Origin: Methanofollis sp.
GTDB taxonomy: Archaea; Halobacteriota; Methanomicrobia; Methanomicrobiales; Methanofollaceae
DNA length: 34,802 nt
Reading direction: 5' to 3'
NCBI GenBank assembly: GCA_028696365.1
Contig: JAQVHG010000002.1
Span: 1 to 34,802 of the forward strand
The translations under genes and the position numbers were made by a program. The notes beneath the pieces are model-generated. The model was not told where the DNA came from, ran no database searches, and worked only from the letters and a program-made list of their open reading frames with translations. Below, piece by piece: positions 25,389 through 33,227 of the stretch; within the stretch, counting starts at the first letter, position 1, and the number at the start of each line of letters is the position of its first letter.

Positions 25389-25649
25389 ATGGAAACCAGC
25401 AGATTGTATGTCGGGAACCTCACCTATTCGGTAACTGAAGATCAATTGGAGGAACTTTTCTCTGCCTATGGGGGAGTCAAGAGCGTCAGGATCATTGGGG
25501 ACAAGGGGTTCGGGTTTGTCGAGATGGACTCTATCGAAGAGGCCGAGAAAGCACAGGAAGCCCTGAACGAGACCGAGTTTGTCGGACGGACGATGCGGGT
25601 GGAGGAGGCACAGCCCCCCAAGCCGCGTCGAGAGTACCGGAGATATTGA
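25389..25649 (+). CDS. RRM-domain RNA-binding protein
   Basis: 86-residue single RNA recognition motif. RNP2 is RLYVGNL (residues 5-11) and RNP1 is KGFGFVEM (about 39-46), with the usual beta-alpha-beta-beta-alpha-beta layout and a basic Arg/Pro tail. GAGGGGG precedes the ATG at 25389. It resembles small bacterial glycine-poor RRM proteins (Rbp type). Such proteins are uncommon in archaea outside some methanogens, so acquisition by transfer is plausible. It stands alone between repeats. The RNA targets are unknown. Confidence 0.9.
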   Translation: METSRLYVGNLTYSVTEDQLEELFSAYGGVKSVRIIGDKGFGFVEMDSIEEAEKAQEALNETEFVGRTMRVEEAQPPKPRREYRRY

Positions 25650-25651
25650 TC

Positions 25652-25666
25652 TCTTTCTTTTTTTTG
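25652..25666 (+). terminator. T-rich terminator after the RRM gene
   Basis: CTCTTTCTTTTTTTT immediately follows the stop codon. Confidence 0.6.
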
Positions 25667-25783
25667 GTATGCAGCGGGGTGCACGGATTTTTCCCGCCGT
25701 TCGCGGGAAAGGCAGCCATGGAATATTTGGTGTTTCCCATGACGTGAACATAGCCCCAGCATAGTGCATGAATAATTGGCGAA

Positions 25784-26040
25784 GAGCATATCCCAAAACT
25801 CTCTGAGAGTTGAACACTCACTCGAACCGAAGCGCGTCCTCCCGGAAATTATAAACGCCCATCTTCCACCTGGGGGCGAGTGCCCCCAGGACCCCCCATG
25901 GATGAAGAGTGGCAGGGGATTACATCCCTTCTTTATGGTCATCCCTTCGCCTCCCCCTATCTCCCCCTATCGCAATCCAGGGAGTCCGGGGGCGGCACGC
26001 CCCCTACCAGAGAGACATCCAGAGGGTTTCTACAGAGCCC
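25784..26040. repeat. hybrid R1/R2 MITE-like repeat
   Basis: Left end GAGCATATCCCAAAACTCTC (R1); right end GAGGGTTTCTACAGAGCCC (R2). Interior blocks CTGGGGGCGAGTGCCCCCAG and GGGGGCGGCACGCCCCC are hairpin-forming. It lies downstream of the RRM gene and of the convergent VapC-like gene. Confidence 0.75.
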
Positions 26041-26151
26041 AACCTTGAAAATATATCTGTAATGCTCTTTGTGTAAGAATAGCCGCATGCCCATCCCCCT
26101 CAACGAAGAAAATACCAATCTTTTCAGAACAGAAAACAAAACCAGACAAGA

Positions 26152-26562
26152 TCAGACTGTCTTCAACATTCCATTCCCATCAGGTTCTGTTCTTCCTTCA
26201 GGCGTCCGATCAAAATCCACATCAAAACTGACAAGTGAGAGACCATTGCGTTGTGCCGCGCAATACTGGTAGGCATCGTCGAAGTCCAGAGAATAGGCTT
26301 CCATCGCCCGGACCATCGCGTCCATATCTCCAGGGCCGAGATGAATGAGACGGACGCCGCCATCATAAAAAAGATCGTGCGTAAACATCAAGAACAGGCC
26401 TGAATAGTGCAGCCTGCAGAGGATGACCCCAATCGAATGATAGCAAAAATCTGTGCAAAAAAGCCTGTCTGAAGATGTTTTTGCAAGGAACGCACCGACA
26501 TCTTCCGATCGGCCCTGATCCAGAAGGCGTTCCAGCCAGATGTTGGTATCGACAAGATACAT
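26152..26562 (-). CDS. PIN-domain protein, VapC-type toxin
   Basis: 136-residue PIN-domain ribonuclease candidate. MYLVDTNIWLERLL holds the first acidic residue (Asp5), FCTDFCYHSIGVILCRL is a conserved segment of an archaeal VapC subgroup, and DFDDAYQYCAAQRNGLSLVSFDVDFDRT holds the distal acidic residues. The ATG at 26562 has GAGGT six bases upstream, overlapping the antitoxin stop. The upstream gene is a short DUF2281-like antitoxin, so this is a VapBC-type module. Expected activity: RNA cleavage when free of antitoxin. Confidence 0.85.
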   Translation of the reverse strand: MYLVDTNIWLERLLDQGRSEDVGAFLAKTSSDRLFCTDFCYHSIGVILCRLHYSGLFLMFTHDLFYDGGVRLIHLGPGDMDAMVRAMEAYSLDFDDAYQYCAAQRNGLSLVSFDVDFDRTPEGRTEPDGNGMLKTV

Positions 26563-26568
26563 CAGACC

Positions 26569-26775
26569 TCAATCACTCCGCCACTCCAGCGCTTTTTTCT
26601 GGAGTTCCACCGACGTGTATGATCCCTTCAGTGCCGCAAGCCCCCCTGCCCAGTCCTGCTTCAGGATGACACCTGTCTTTTTTCTCTCCCTGGAAAGTAA
26701 AAACAAAGCATAATCCTCGACTTCCTGCCTGAGATGAGGGGGCAGTTCGCGGATTATCTTATCTATCGTCGTCAT
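26569..26775 (-). CDS. DUF2281-like antitoxin partner of the PIN protein
   Basis: 68-residue protein: MTTIDKIIRELPPHLRQEVEDYALFLL then RKKTG and a C-terminal DWAGGLAALKGSYTSVELQKKA segment that probably threads into the toxin. The ATG at 26775 is chosen because AGGAG lies just upstream and the family starts here; the frame extends to 26883 without family character. It ends 6 bp before the PIN gene. Confidence 0.82.
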   Translation of the reverse strand: MTTIDKIIRELPPHLRQEVEDYALFLLSRERKKTGVILKQDWAGGLAALKGSYTSVELQKKALEWRSD

Positions 26776-26789
26776 GCTCCTGGCCGCGA

Positions 26790-27195
26790 GGAAGTTCTTC
26801 GTGTCACTACATATCTCTTTTCCCTCGCTGGCACCATGGGGGCATATCAAAATACGCGGTAACGTTAGAACAGATTTGAGCAATAAAAACCCCTGACTTC
26901 TCTCAAAGAGACCCAGAGGAGGAAAAAAGACTTCATCATAATCTTCCCTTGATCTTACCAGATTCTACTGGGCCATATTATTCATAGCCGATCGAACAAC
27001 ATCGACAATATGTTTAAACCAAAATATATCAATAAAGATCAATTAGAAATATATATATATTAAAATCTTAGCTCAATAAAATCTCGGAGGTGATACGGAT
27101 TCAAAACCATATAATCTTTTTACCATTTCTTCGATGATATCAAACAAATTGTACGATATCAGTGCATAGATTATGACTTTAAATCTAATCAAAAG
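26790..27195. other. AT-rich gap upstream of a small membrane protein
   Basis: About 400 bp with much lower GC than the rest of the window. It contains AT runs such as AAATATATATATATTAAAAT near 27047-27066, which may serve as the promoter of the gene at 27209. No other gene or RNA is recognised. The base composition suggests imported DNA. Confidence 0.5.
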
Positions 27196-27208
27196 GAGGA
27201 ATTAAATC

Positions 27209-27376
27209 ATGAAAATATCTATGGAAAAAGTCTGGACTGTACTCCTCTTGGGAATTGTCGTATTTCTCCTCATCAGTGGGCTCAGTTATATCATCGAGGG
27301 AAAAGTGAACTGGGTAATTGCTATAGGGACCGCAATAGGTTTTTCGATCATATTCTTCATCTTCAAAAACCGGTAG
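27209..27376 (+). CDS. 55-residue two-helix membrane protein
   Basis: Short gene with a strong Shine-Dalgarno (AAAGGAGGA) 7 bp before the ATG. The product has two hydrophobic helices, VLLLGIVVFLLISGLSYII (about 11-29) and WVIAIGTAIGFSIIFFIF (about 35-52), separated by the loop EGKVN, with a basic C-terminus FKNR. It is a plausible membrane microprotein. It lies in AT-rich DNA, next to the VapBC-like module, and is not recognised as any family. A longer minus-strand frame opposite it is its shadow. Confidence 0.65.
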   Translation: MKISMEKVWTVLLLGIVVFLLISGLSYIIEGKVNWVIAIGTAIGFSIIFFIFKNR

Positions 27377-27552
27377 TGGAAAAAAGGTCACCAACTTCTC
27401 ATTTTCATCATGAAAAAACCCAAGCAGGATTATATCTTCAGTCCAGACCCCTCCATTCTCTGGAATAGGGAACAATATCTTTCGCAATACCAAACACCTA
27501 TGATGTGGATAGCACAGCGATCAGAAGATCTACTCAGAACAATGTTCATACT

Positions 27553-27876
27553 GAGGTCATCCCAAAACTACTCTGACCTTAGTAGGTGAGTAGAGGAAGT
27601 ATCTGAAGCGTGGTGTCGTTCAAGAACTTGTTGCCCCCCCTATATTCATCGTGGGGAGTCCGGGCGACACTCCCCCCGGCAGGAGAGAGCAAGAACCATG
27701 TTTTATTTTTTTGTGGGCGGCACCTCTGATCGGTCGCCTTCCTCCGTCATTCACACCGGGAACACCATCTTCACACCCCGGGGAGTGGCGATTAAACCGG
27801 GGGAGGCAGAAGGATGGCCAGAAACGGTCCTAATCCCCAGGATTGACTAAGCCAAGGATACTTTTGGGATATGTTC
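27553..27876. repeat. R1-type repeat, diverged
   Basis: Left end GAGGTCATCCCAAAACTACT; right end CTTTTGGGATATGTTC, inverted. Interior blocks GTCCGGGCGACACTCCCCCC and GGCGGCACCTCTGATCGG. It is more diverged than other copies. A GC-rich frame at 27651-27833 lies wholly within it and is not a gene. Confidence 0.65.
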
Positions 27877-27910
27877 ACTGTATACATAAGGCAGGTGTTT
27901 GCCTAATAGT

Positions 27911-28141
27911 CAATTCTACAGCTCTGTAGAAATCTTCTTGATGAATCTCTCTGGCGGGGGACTGGCCGCGACACGATAGGTCGAGGACGGCAGCACCCTC
28001 GTCACAGTCGTTCATTGTCCCTTCCCACCCCTATCCTCCTCCCTGGGGTCCGGGGGCAACACCCCCAGCGTGAGGCTATAGGAAGGCGGATGACACGCAT
28101 TCTCCCCACGATAAGTGAGGGTTTCTACAAAGCCAATTCTA
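27911..28141. repeat. R2 MITE-like element with apparent target-site duplication
   Basis: Termini GCTCTGTAGAAATC and GGTTTCTACAAAGC are inverted repeats. The flanks share CAATTCTA in direct orientation (27911-27918 and 28134-28141), an 8-bp candidate duplication. The interior includes GAGGACGGCAGCACCCTCGT and GGTCCGGGGGCAACACCCCC. It follows an R1 copy directly. Confidence 0.75.
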
Positions 28142-28223
28142 AAGAATTGAATCTACATTTCCATTCCTGGATACTCTAGAGATCCAACAAAACTAGCCCC
28201 ACCAGTTCCCCTGAACACCCCCC

Positions 28224-28484
28224 TCAGGACGACACCGGGACCGCCTCATGGATCAGGAAGAGAAACCGCTCCTTCGGGAGGGCGGCCTGTTGGAGCACTG
28301 AAAGAAGCGTTCCCACTGGAAGGTCACCGCGGCGCGGTACGACCACCAGGAGCGGACGCCCAGACTCGTCGAGGCATGAGAGAGCGATCTGGCTCCCTTT
28401 ACTCCGCTTCGGTGCGAAGTCAAACCCAATCCTCTTCAGGACCCTGATGACCCGGTCTGAAGAGATCACTGAAAGGCGCGTCAT
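28224..28484 (-). CDS. hicA: HicA-like mRNA interferase with substituted catalytic residue
   Basis: 86-residue HicA/YcfA-family protein: SSDRVIRVLKRIGFDF, then KRSKGSQIAL, VVVPRRGDLPVGTLLSVLQQAAL and a short C-terminus. In family members the central motif is GSH, with His as the proposed catalytic residue; here it is GSQ, so toxin activity may be lost. It overlaps the HicB-like gene by 4 bp (ATGA) and is translated after it. Antitoxin-first order is common for a subset of hic modules. Confidence 0.8.
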   Translation of the reverse strand: MTRLSVISSDRVIRVLKRIGFDFAPKRSKGSQIALSCLDESGRPLLVVVPRRGDLPVGTLLSVLQQAALPKERFLFLIHEAVPVSS

Positions 28485-28717
28485 TCTGATACCTCAAAGG
28501 TCGTCGTGAACTTGCGCGGCGAGCGGAGTGCCGGGATCACGTCCTCAGTCAGCCCGAGCACTTTTGCATTCTCCAGATAGAGTTCAGCCGCCTCCCTGAG
28601 ATGAACAAGGGCGCGGTCAGGCGTATCGCCGCAACTTGCGACTCCTATTTCAGGACACTTCGAGACATAGACGCCCCCCTCCTCCCAGAGCGCTGCAGTC
28701 AAGGTATATCTCTTCAT
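28481..28717 (-). CDS. hicB: HicB-like antitoxin
   Basis: 78-residue HicB-family protein with the partial RNase H-like fold: LTAALWEEGGVYVSKCPEIGVASCGDTPDRALVHLREAAELYLE. No C-terminal DNA-binding helix-turn-helix is seen, as in the short HicB form. It is paired with HicA by a 4-bp overlap and is divergent from the HypE-like gene, with about 130 bp between them. Confidence 0.82.
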   Translation of the reverse strand: MKRYTLTAALWEEGGVYVSKCPEIGVASCGDTPDRALVHLREAAELYLENAKVLGLTEDVIPALRSPRKFTTTFEVSE

Positions 28718-28846
28718 TCCTCATCTCCCCCCAGAGTGCCGGAGACCCGGCACCCATCCTTCAGGAACCCTTTCAATATCAACCCTTGCCCTTCCTGGAC
28801 GGTCGTACATCACTGCCTTTAACATGGCTCCAGTCGACCTCTTTTT

Positions 28847-30175
28847 ATGGACATTGAGGGATTCGCCCGCCGCGAACGTGCGGCAGGCAGGAGCAGGGAG
28901 GACGTGGTTGAGACCCTCACCGACAGGATCCTTGAGATCAAGAGAGGCGTTTCCAGAGCATATGCCCGGCAGTTCGCCGCGGCTGTCGTTGAAGAGGTGG
29001 AGAACACCTCTGGGCTGACCGGCGACCTCTTCGAGTACGAGCACGCCGGCGTCACGATGGGCGAGTTCGGCGTTGGATCAAGAGGCCGGGGCGACTTTTT
29101 CGCCCATCGCCAGTTCCCCAGGATCATCGGGAAGGCTGCAGTCGCGGTCGGTGTCGACGAGATGGACGACGCCGGGGCTGTCAGGGCCGGCGGGGAATAT
29201 ATCATCACCACCGTCGACGGGATGCACTCGCGTCTCTCCGACTTCCCCTTCCTCGCCGGGTTCCACGTGACGAGGGCGACACTCCGCGACGCCTACGTGA
29301 TGGGGGCCCACCCTATCGCCCTCCTCTCCGACATCCATGTCGCCGACGACGGCGACGTCGCCAAGATCTTTGACTACACCGCCGGGATCGCCGCCGTCGC
29401 CGAGGCGATGAAGGTTCCGCTGGTCACCGGGTCGACCCTCCGCATCGGCGGGGACATGGTCCTCGGCGACCGGATGACCGGGTGTGTCGGGGCCGTCGGG
29501 GTCGCCGACCACCTCACCGCCCGCACCGAGACAAAGCCAGGCGACGTCCTGCTTATGACCGCGGGCGCAGGCGGCGGGACCATCGCCACCACCGCTCTCT
29601 ACTTCGGCCACCCAGAGGTCGTCGAGGAGACGATCAACCTCCACTTCCTCAAGGCCTGCGAAGCCCTCCTCAGGAGCTCGGTCCTCGAACATATCCACAC
29701 CATGACCGACGTCACCAACGGCGGACTGCGCGGCGACGTCTATGAGATGGCCGAGACCGCCGATTGTAAGATCGTCGTCGACGACGAGAACCTCAGGAAA
29801 CTCGTCCAGCCGCGGGTGCTGAAGATGCTCGACGCCCTTCAGATCGACTATCTCGGCGTCTCCCTCGACGCCCTCCTCGTCGTCGTCCCGCCAGAGCACG
29901 CCGAGGAGGTCATGGCCGTCGTCAGGTCAGAAGGTGTCCCAATCGCGGAGATCGGATATGTCGAGGAAGGCCCGGCCGACTCGGTCCTCCTCTCTGAGGG
30001 CGAGGAGCGGGACTTCCAGCCGCGTTTCAGAGAGTCTGCCTACACTCCGGTGAAGAAGGTCGTAGATAAAGAGCCCCGCGACTTCGATGAGATGAAGGAG
30101 CAGGTCCACAGGGCCGCCGACGCCGCCATCGCAAAGAAAGAGCGGATCCTCAGACAGCTCCAGAAGGCTGAGTAA
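28847..30175 (+). CDS. AIR-synthase-fold (HypE/SelD/PurM-like) protein
   Basis: 442-residue protein of the PurM superfamily, whose members bind ATP in a two-domain fold. Visible motifs are GGEYIITTVDGMHSRL (about 111-126), AYVMGAHPIALLSDI, VTGSTLRIGGDMVLGDRMTG, a glycine-rich TAGAGGGTI, and MTDVTNGGLRGDVYEM (about 286-301). Length is greater than HypE (about 330) because of an N-terminal helical region and a C-terminal Lys/Glu tail. Methanogens carry HypE-like paralogues of unknown role in addition to true HypE, and no hyp genes are adjacent. CTTTAAC is centred about 27 bp before the ATG, consistent with a leaderless transcript. The fold is firm; the substrate is unassigned. Confidence 0.82.
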   Translation: MDIEGFARRERAAGRSREDVVETLTDRILEIKRGVSRAYARQFAAAVVEEVENTSGLTGDLFEYEHAGVTMGEFGVGSRGRGDFFAHRQFPRIIGKAAVAVGVDEMDDAGAVRAGGEYIITTVDGMHSRLSDFPFLAGFHVTRATLRDAYVMGAHPIALLSDIHVADDGDVAKIFDYTAGIAAVAEAMKVPLVTGSTLRIGGDMVLGDRMTGCVGAVGVADHLTARTETKPGDVLLMTAGAGGGTIATTALYFGHPEVVEETINLHFLKACEALLRSSVLEHIHTMTDVTNGGLRGDVYEMAETADCKIVVDDENLRKLVQPRVLKMLDALQIDYLGVSLDALLVVVPPEHAEEVMAVVRSEGVPIAEIGYVEEGPADSVLLSEGEERDFQPRFRESAYTPVKKVVDKEPRDFDEMKEQVHRAADAAIAKKERILRQLQKAE

Positions 30176-30210
30176 AGGAGAGGGAGATCTGCCAGGATCT
30201 AGCCCGGTTT

Positions 30211-30233
30211 CGGGATCGGCCACCCCGATCCCG
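30211..30233 (+). terminator. hairpin after the HypE-like gene
   Basis: CGGGATCGG and CCGATCCCG form a 9-bp perfect stem around a 5-nt loop, about 35 bp after the stop codon. It lacks a T-run, so it may be an mRNA-stabilising or processing hairpin. Confidence 0.45.
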
Positions 30234-30253
30234 GGCCGGATCCGAGAGATCAG

Positions 30254-30441
30254 GCGATCTCGGCAGAACAAGTCTATTTTTCCGAACACACCCTGGAAAC
30301 CAGGCCCGTAAACGCCCCCTGAGGCCACATATGAATGAGAGAGATATTTCTGGTCAGAGGGAACCAGTGCGGCGGCCAGGGGACGTTGTGAAATCCCGGA
30401 GATCAGCGCGATTTTGAAGGATAAAAGATGGCTTTTGAGCC
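30254..30441. repeat. 188-bp repeat, copy 1
   Basis: Starts GCGATCTCGGCAGAA and contains AAACGCCCCCT and CGCGATTTTGAAGG. It ends in a GGCTTTTGAGCC hairpin. Collinear with 30641-30828 but unrelated to R1/R2. Confidence 0.65.
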
Positions 30442-30640
30442 ATTATGCCTGCATTTATACGTCAAATTCCTTAAGAATTTCAATCAGGCCATTCGTTCGA
30501 AGATCGAAGATACTTGCAGCCTATTCTGTTCATGCCCCCAGCCCAGGCCAAGTCGGCCCTGACCACAGGGAAAATACGCTTATATCGGCCCTCGTTTCGG
30601 GATGAACCAGACCAATCGCGGCCCAGATAGATGATATCGT

Positions 30641-30828
30641 GCGATCTCGTCAGAATAAGCCTGATTAACCGATCATGCCAGGGAAACCACCTCCATAAAC
30701 GCCCCCTAACGGCCTTTATGACTACAAGTAATAAGGGGGCCAGAGAGCGACGGTACGCCGGCCAGCGAGTGTCGTGAATGCCGGGAAAACGGCGCGATTT
30801 TGAAGGGAGAAGAGAGGCTCTTCAAGCC
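30641..30828. repeat. 188-bp repeat, copy 2
   Basis: Starts GCGATCTCGTCAGAA and contains AAACGCCCCCT, GGCCAG, GTCGTGAAT and CGCGATTTTGAAGG. It ends GGCTCTTCAAGCC. Same length and block order as copy 1, with several substitutions. Apart from these copies, 30442-31140 shows no supported gene; minus-strand frames across copy 2 have no family character or ribosome-binding site. Confidence 0.65.
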
Positions 30829-31141
30829 GAAAAATACCATTGAGGCCATATAGGGACTCAATGGGCCACCCAGCGCCCGACCACTCGAAGGATTGGCCGG
30901 GGACCACAATATATCCTTCAGGATCGGTTCTGTCGAATCGAGCATGAGCCCCGGGCTCAAGCATACGTGATGAACATTCTTGTGGCTCCCTGGTGTGAGG
31001 ATAGATCGATCTGTGATCTTTCTTGTGCCGCTCCCCCATATCCTCACGCGAGATCACGGGAACGTTTCTGCGATTGAGGGCGGCACGCCTTCCACATCAA
31101 TCACACCGGGGGCGGCCAGCCCCCCGTCGAAGTGAACTTTC

Positions 31142-31505
31142 AAGAAGATTTACCATGAGCATATCCCAAAACTCTCTAGGGTTGAAGACCTCCTCGAACT
31201 GAAGTGCTTCTTTCCAGAAATTTTAAACGCTGTCCTTGACCGGGGGGCTTGGCCGCCCCCCGAACCCCCCGCCGATGAAGATTGGCAGAGGATTGCGTTC
31301 CGTCTTCATGATCTTTTCTCCGCCTTCCCGCGCCTATCTCGCTCCTGGGGGTCCAGGGGCAACGCCCCCGGCGTGGGCGAGGGGGAAGGCGACGAATGCA
31401 TGGATGTGCGATGAAAAAGTTAGGATCTCTTCATTGTCATCCATCGCTCTCAATCGGTGAGGATGAGAGCCAGAGTGTTTTGGGATGACCTCATGGTAAG
31501 AAGAT
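31142..31505. repeat. R1 MITE-like element with apparent target-site duplication, at the edge of a tnpB remnant
   Basis: Termini TTACCATGAGCATATCCC and GGGATGACCTCATGGTAA form inverted repeats that continue inward through CAAAAC. Flanks share AAGAAGAT (31142-31149 and 31498-31505; the repeat partly overlaps the terminus, so the duplication may be GAAGAT). The interior closely matches the copy at 10716-11061. It sits directly before the tnpB remnant. Confidence 0.75.
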
Positions 31506-32041
31506 CGAGAACCCACAATAATTCTTCCGCACCGACGAGAAAGCCCTTGCGAAGGCGCAGAAGAGACTCTCGAAAGCAGAGAAAGGTACTCCTGAACGGA
31601 AGAAGGCCAGAAAGATCGTCGCACATATCCACAAACGGATCGCCAACAGACGGCTCAATTTTGCTCACCAGACTTCCTGGAAGTTAATGGCTCTGTAGAA
31701 ATCTTCTGGATGATTTTGTCTGCCGGGGGGCTTGCCGCCCCTAGCCAAAGAGGCGGGAAGGCGGGTGAGGTACGCTCACATCAGGAATTGGTGAGGGTTT
31801 CTACAAAGCTGAAAAGAACCACCTTCTGGCAAAAAGCATTGCAGATGTTGCCAGGAATATGTTCATCACGATCACTGAGAGCAAAGCGGAGGAAACTGGC
31901 TCGAACGTGATCCTGGTGAGCCCCAGGAATACATCGCAGCAATGTTCCAGATGTGGAATGATCGTCGCAAAGACACTCTCTGATCGCGACCAGAATGCGG
32001 CGATCAATATCATGAGATTAGGGCTACAATCTCAGGGGTAA
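31498..32041 (+). pseudogene. tnpB: decayed IS200/IS605-type tnpB, split by an R2 repeat
   Basis: Two fragments of a TnpB protein. Fragment 1 (31498-31686) reads KKIENPQ, a stop codon at 31519, then FFRTDEKALAKAQKRLSKAE and HIHKRIANRRLNFAH, the usual mid-region of TnpB. Fragment 2 (31811-32041) reads NHLLAKSIADVARNMFITIT, VILVSPRNTSQQCSRCG, then LSDRDQNAAINIMRLG, the C-terminal zinc-finger and DRDxNAAxNI segment. The N-terminus and the segment with the middle catalytic Glu are missing, and the second CxxC pair of the zinc finger is deleted. It cannot encode a working nuclease. Confidence 0.85.
31689..31810. repeat. R2 element, deleted form, inserted in tnpB
   Basis: 122 bp with termini GGCTCTGTAGAAATC and GGGTTTCTACAAAGC and a shortened GC-rich core (CCGGGGGGCTTGCCGCCCC). 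It replaces about 25-30 codons of tnpB, so insertion was accompanied or followed by deletion. Confidence 0.78.
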
Positions 32042-32053
32042 CATCCCACGATG

Positions 32054-32080
32054 CCCATGACTTCAGTCGGGGGAGCAGTC
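32054..32080 (+). mobile_element. probable right-end hairpin of the IS200/IS605-type element
   Basis: CCCATGACTTCAGTCGGGG, just after the tnpB stop, matches the GACTTCAGTC hairpin that is characteristic of right ends (and of the overlapping guide-RNA scaffold) of archaeal IS605-group elements. The region from here to 32405 has no gene that I recognise. Confidence 0.6.
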
Positions 32081-32405
32081 ACAAGCGCTACCGAAATGGG
32101 ATGGCGCGGGTGATCCACTGATGAGCATTATAGTTCTCTTGTGGTCGAACGTCGGGAGAAAAAAGGCGATCACGAGGATACGTATCCTCTCCTATTGAAA
32201 AATGATCTCAAGAGTTGAATGAAAGTTGAAACAGGATAAAATACCCTGGCAACCGGGCATATTTCAGTTTTCTCCTGTTTCAAGCAGAAAATCACGTTGT
32301 CAAGGACGCCCCTCGTGGGGCAGGTGTTCTCAATCTCTCCAAGTTATATCACAAGGGAGGATTGATCATCAGATCCAATCTGATTGAAACAATGCTGAAG
32401 GGTAC

Positions 32406-32588
32406 TTACTCGATAACCCCCTCCTCTGTTTCATCAAGAAGATGGTGAAGATGATCGTCGAGATTTTTGATGTGCGCGTTGAGTTCTTCAATATCTCTTC
32501 CCACGTGCTCTATGTCGTCATGCACATGTTCGAGTTCGACTTTCATGTGATCCACGAGTTCTCTTGTGTCTGTCACCTGTTCACTCAC
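32406..32588 (-). CDS. short His/Asp/Glu-rich coiled-coil protein
   Basis: 60-residue protein that is almost wholly a predicted coiled coil: heptad-spaced hydrophobics through VDHMKVELEHVHDDIEHV and DIEELNAHIKNLDDHLHHLL. It is very acidic and has seven histidines, so metal binding is conceivable. It starts at GTG 32588, preceded by GAGAAG. Not recognised; it could be a remnant of a longer protein. Confidence 0.5.
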   Translation of the reverse strand: MSEQVTDTRELVDHMKVELEHVHDDIEHVGRDIEELNAHIKNLDDHLHHLLDETEEGVIE

Positions 32589-32705
32589 CTTCTCAAGTCT
32601 ATGATTCTGTAAGGAGGAGCCTCCCTACACTATTTGATTAGAGGATAAGGGAGCGAAGAACCTCACTCGAAAGATCTTCGATTTTGATCTCATTCCCTAA
32701 ATTAT

Positions 32706-32752
32706 GGCTTTGTAGAACCCCTCATCCATTATAGGTGCGGGCGTGATTCTCC
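32706..32752. repeat. partial R2 left end
   Basis: GGCTTTGTAGAACCCCTCATCC at the left followed by about 25 bp, then a complete R2 element. It looks like a truncated copy adjacent to a newer insertion. Confidence 0.55.
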
Positions 32753-32993
32753 GGCTCTGTAGAAACCCTCACCAATTGTGTAGGTGAGAGGTGTGTCCCC
32801 CGCCTTCCCACATCTTCAGGCCGGGGGCGAGTGCCACCCGGACCCCCGGGATGAAGACAGGGGCGGGAAGGCAGAATCGATGATCATAAAGAGAGTGCTG
32901 CCGTCCTCGACCTATACCTATAGTGTGGCGGGGGGTTCGGGGGGCGGCACCTCCCCCGCAGAGATGGCTATCCCGAGCATTTCTACAGAGCCC
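32753..32993. repeat. R2 MITE-like element (inverted orientation)
   Basis: Termini GGCTCTGTAGAAACCCTCAC and CATTTCTACAGAGCC. The interior, with GGCCGGGGGCGAGTGCCACC, AGAGAGTGCTGCCGTCCTCG and GGGGGGTTCGGGGGGCGGCA, is collinear with 4314-4606 and is the reverse complement of 10318-10550. The frame 32784-33176 runs through it and is not a gene. Confidence 0.78.
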
Positions 32994-33227
32994 GAAAATC
33001 AGAGATCCACGGAAGATCGAAGACCTTCTTATCATCGGGAATCTTCGATTCTCTCAGTTCTCGAACTCGCTCACGCTAGGGAGGGGAAGACGAAGTCGAT
33101 GGATCTGAAGAGAGATTTGACGTCCACTACCTATCGCTTACGGGGGATCCTGGGGATGCGACCGAAGGGAGCTTGAGAAGATTGAATATCTTCGAGCGGC
33201 CCGCATCCCGTCAGAGTGTTTCATCTA

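Noticed and set aside
26776-26883. 36-residue N-terminal extension of the antitoxin
   Set aside because: The family starts at ATG 26775, which has AGGAG upstream; the extension has no such support.
29078-29899. 273-codon minus-strand open frame
   Set aside because: Antisense shadow of the HypE-like gene; rich in Asp/Gly/Val with no motifs.
30706-31057. Two minus-strand frames of about 110 codons
   Set aside because: They run across the second 188-bp repeat, conflict with each other, and lack any recognised motif or ribosome-binding site.
32784-33176. 130-codon plus-strand open frame
   Set aside because: It starts inside and runs through an R2 repeat; the same kind of frame appears by chance in other copies of the repeat.
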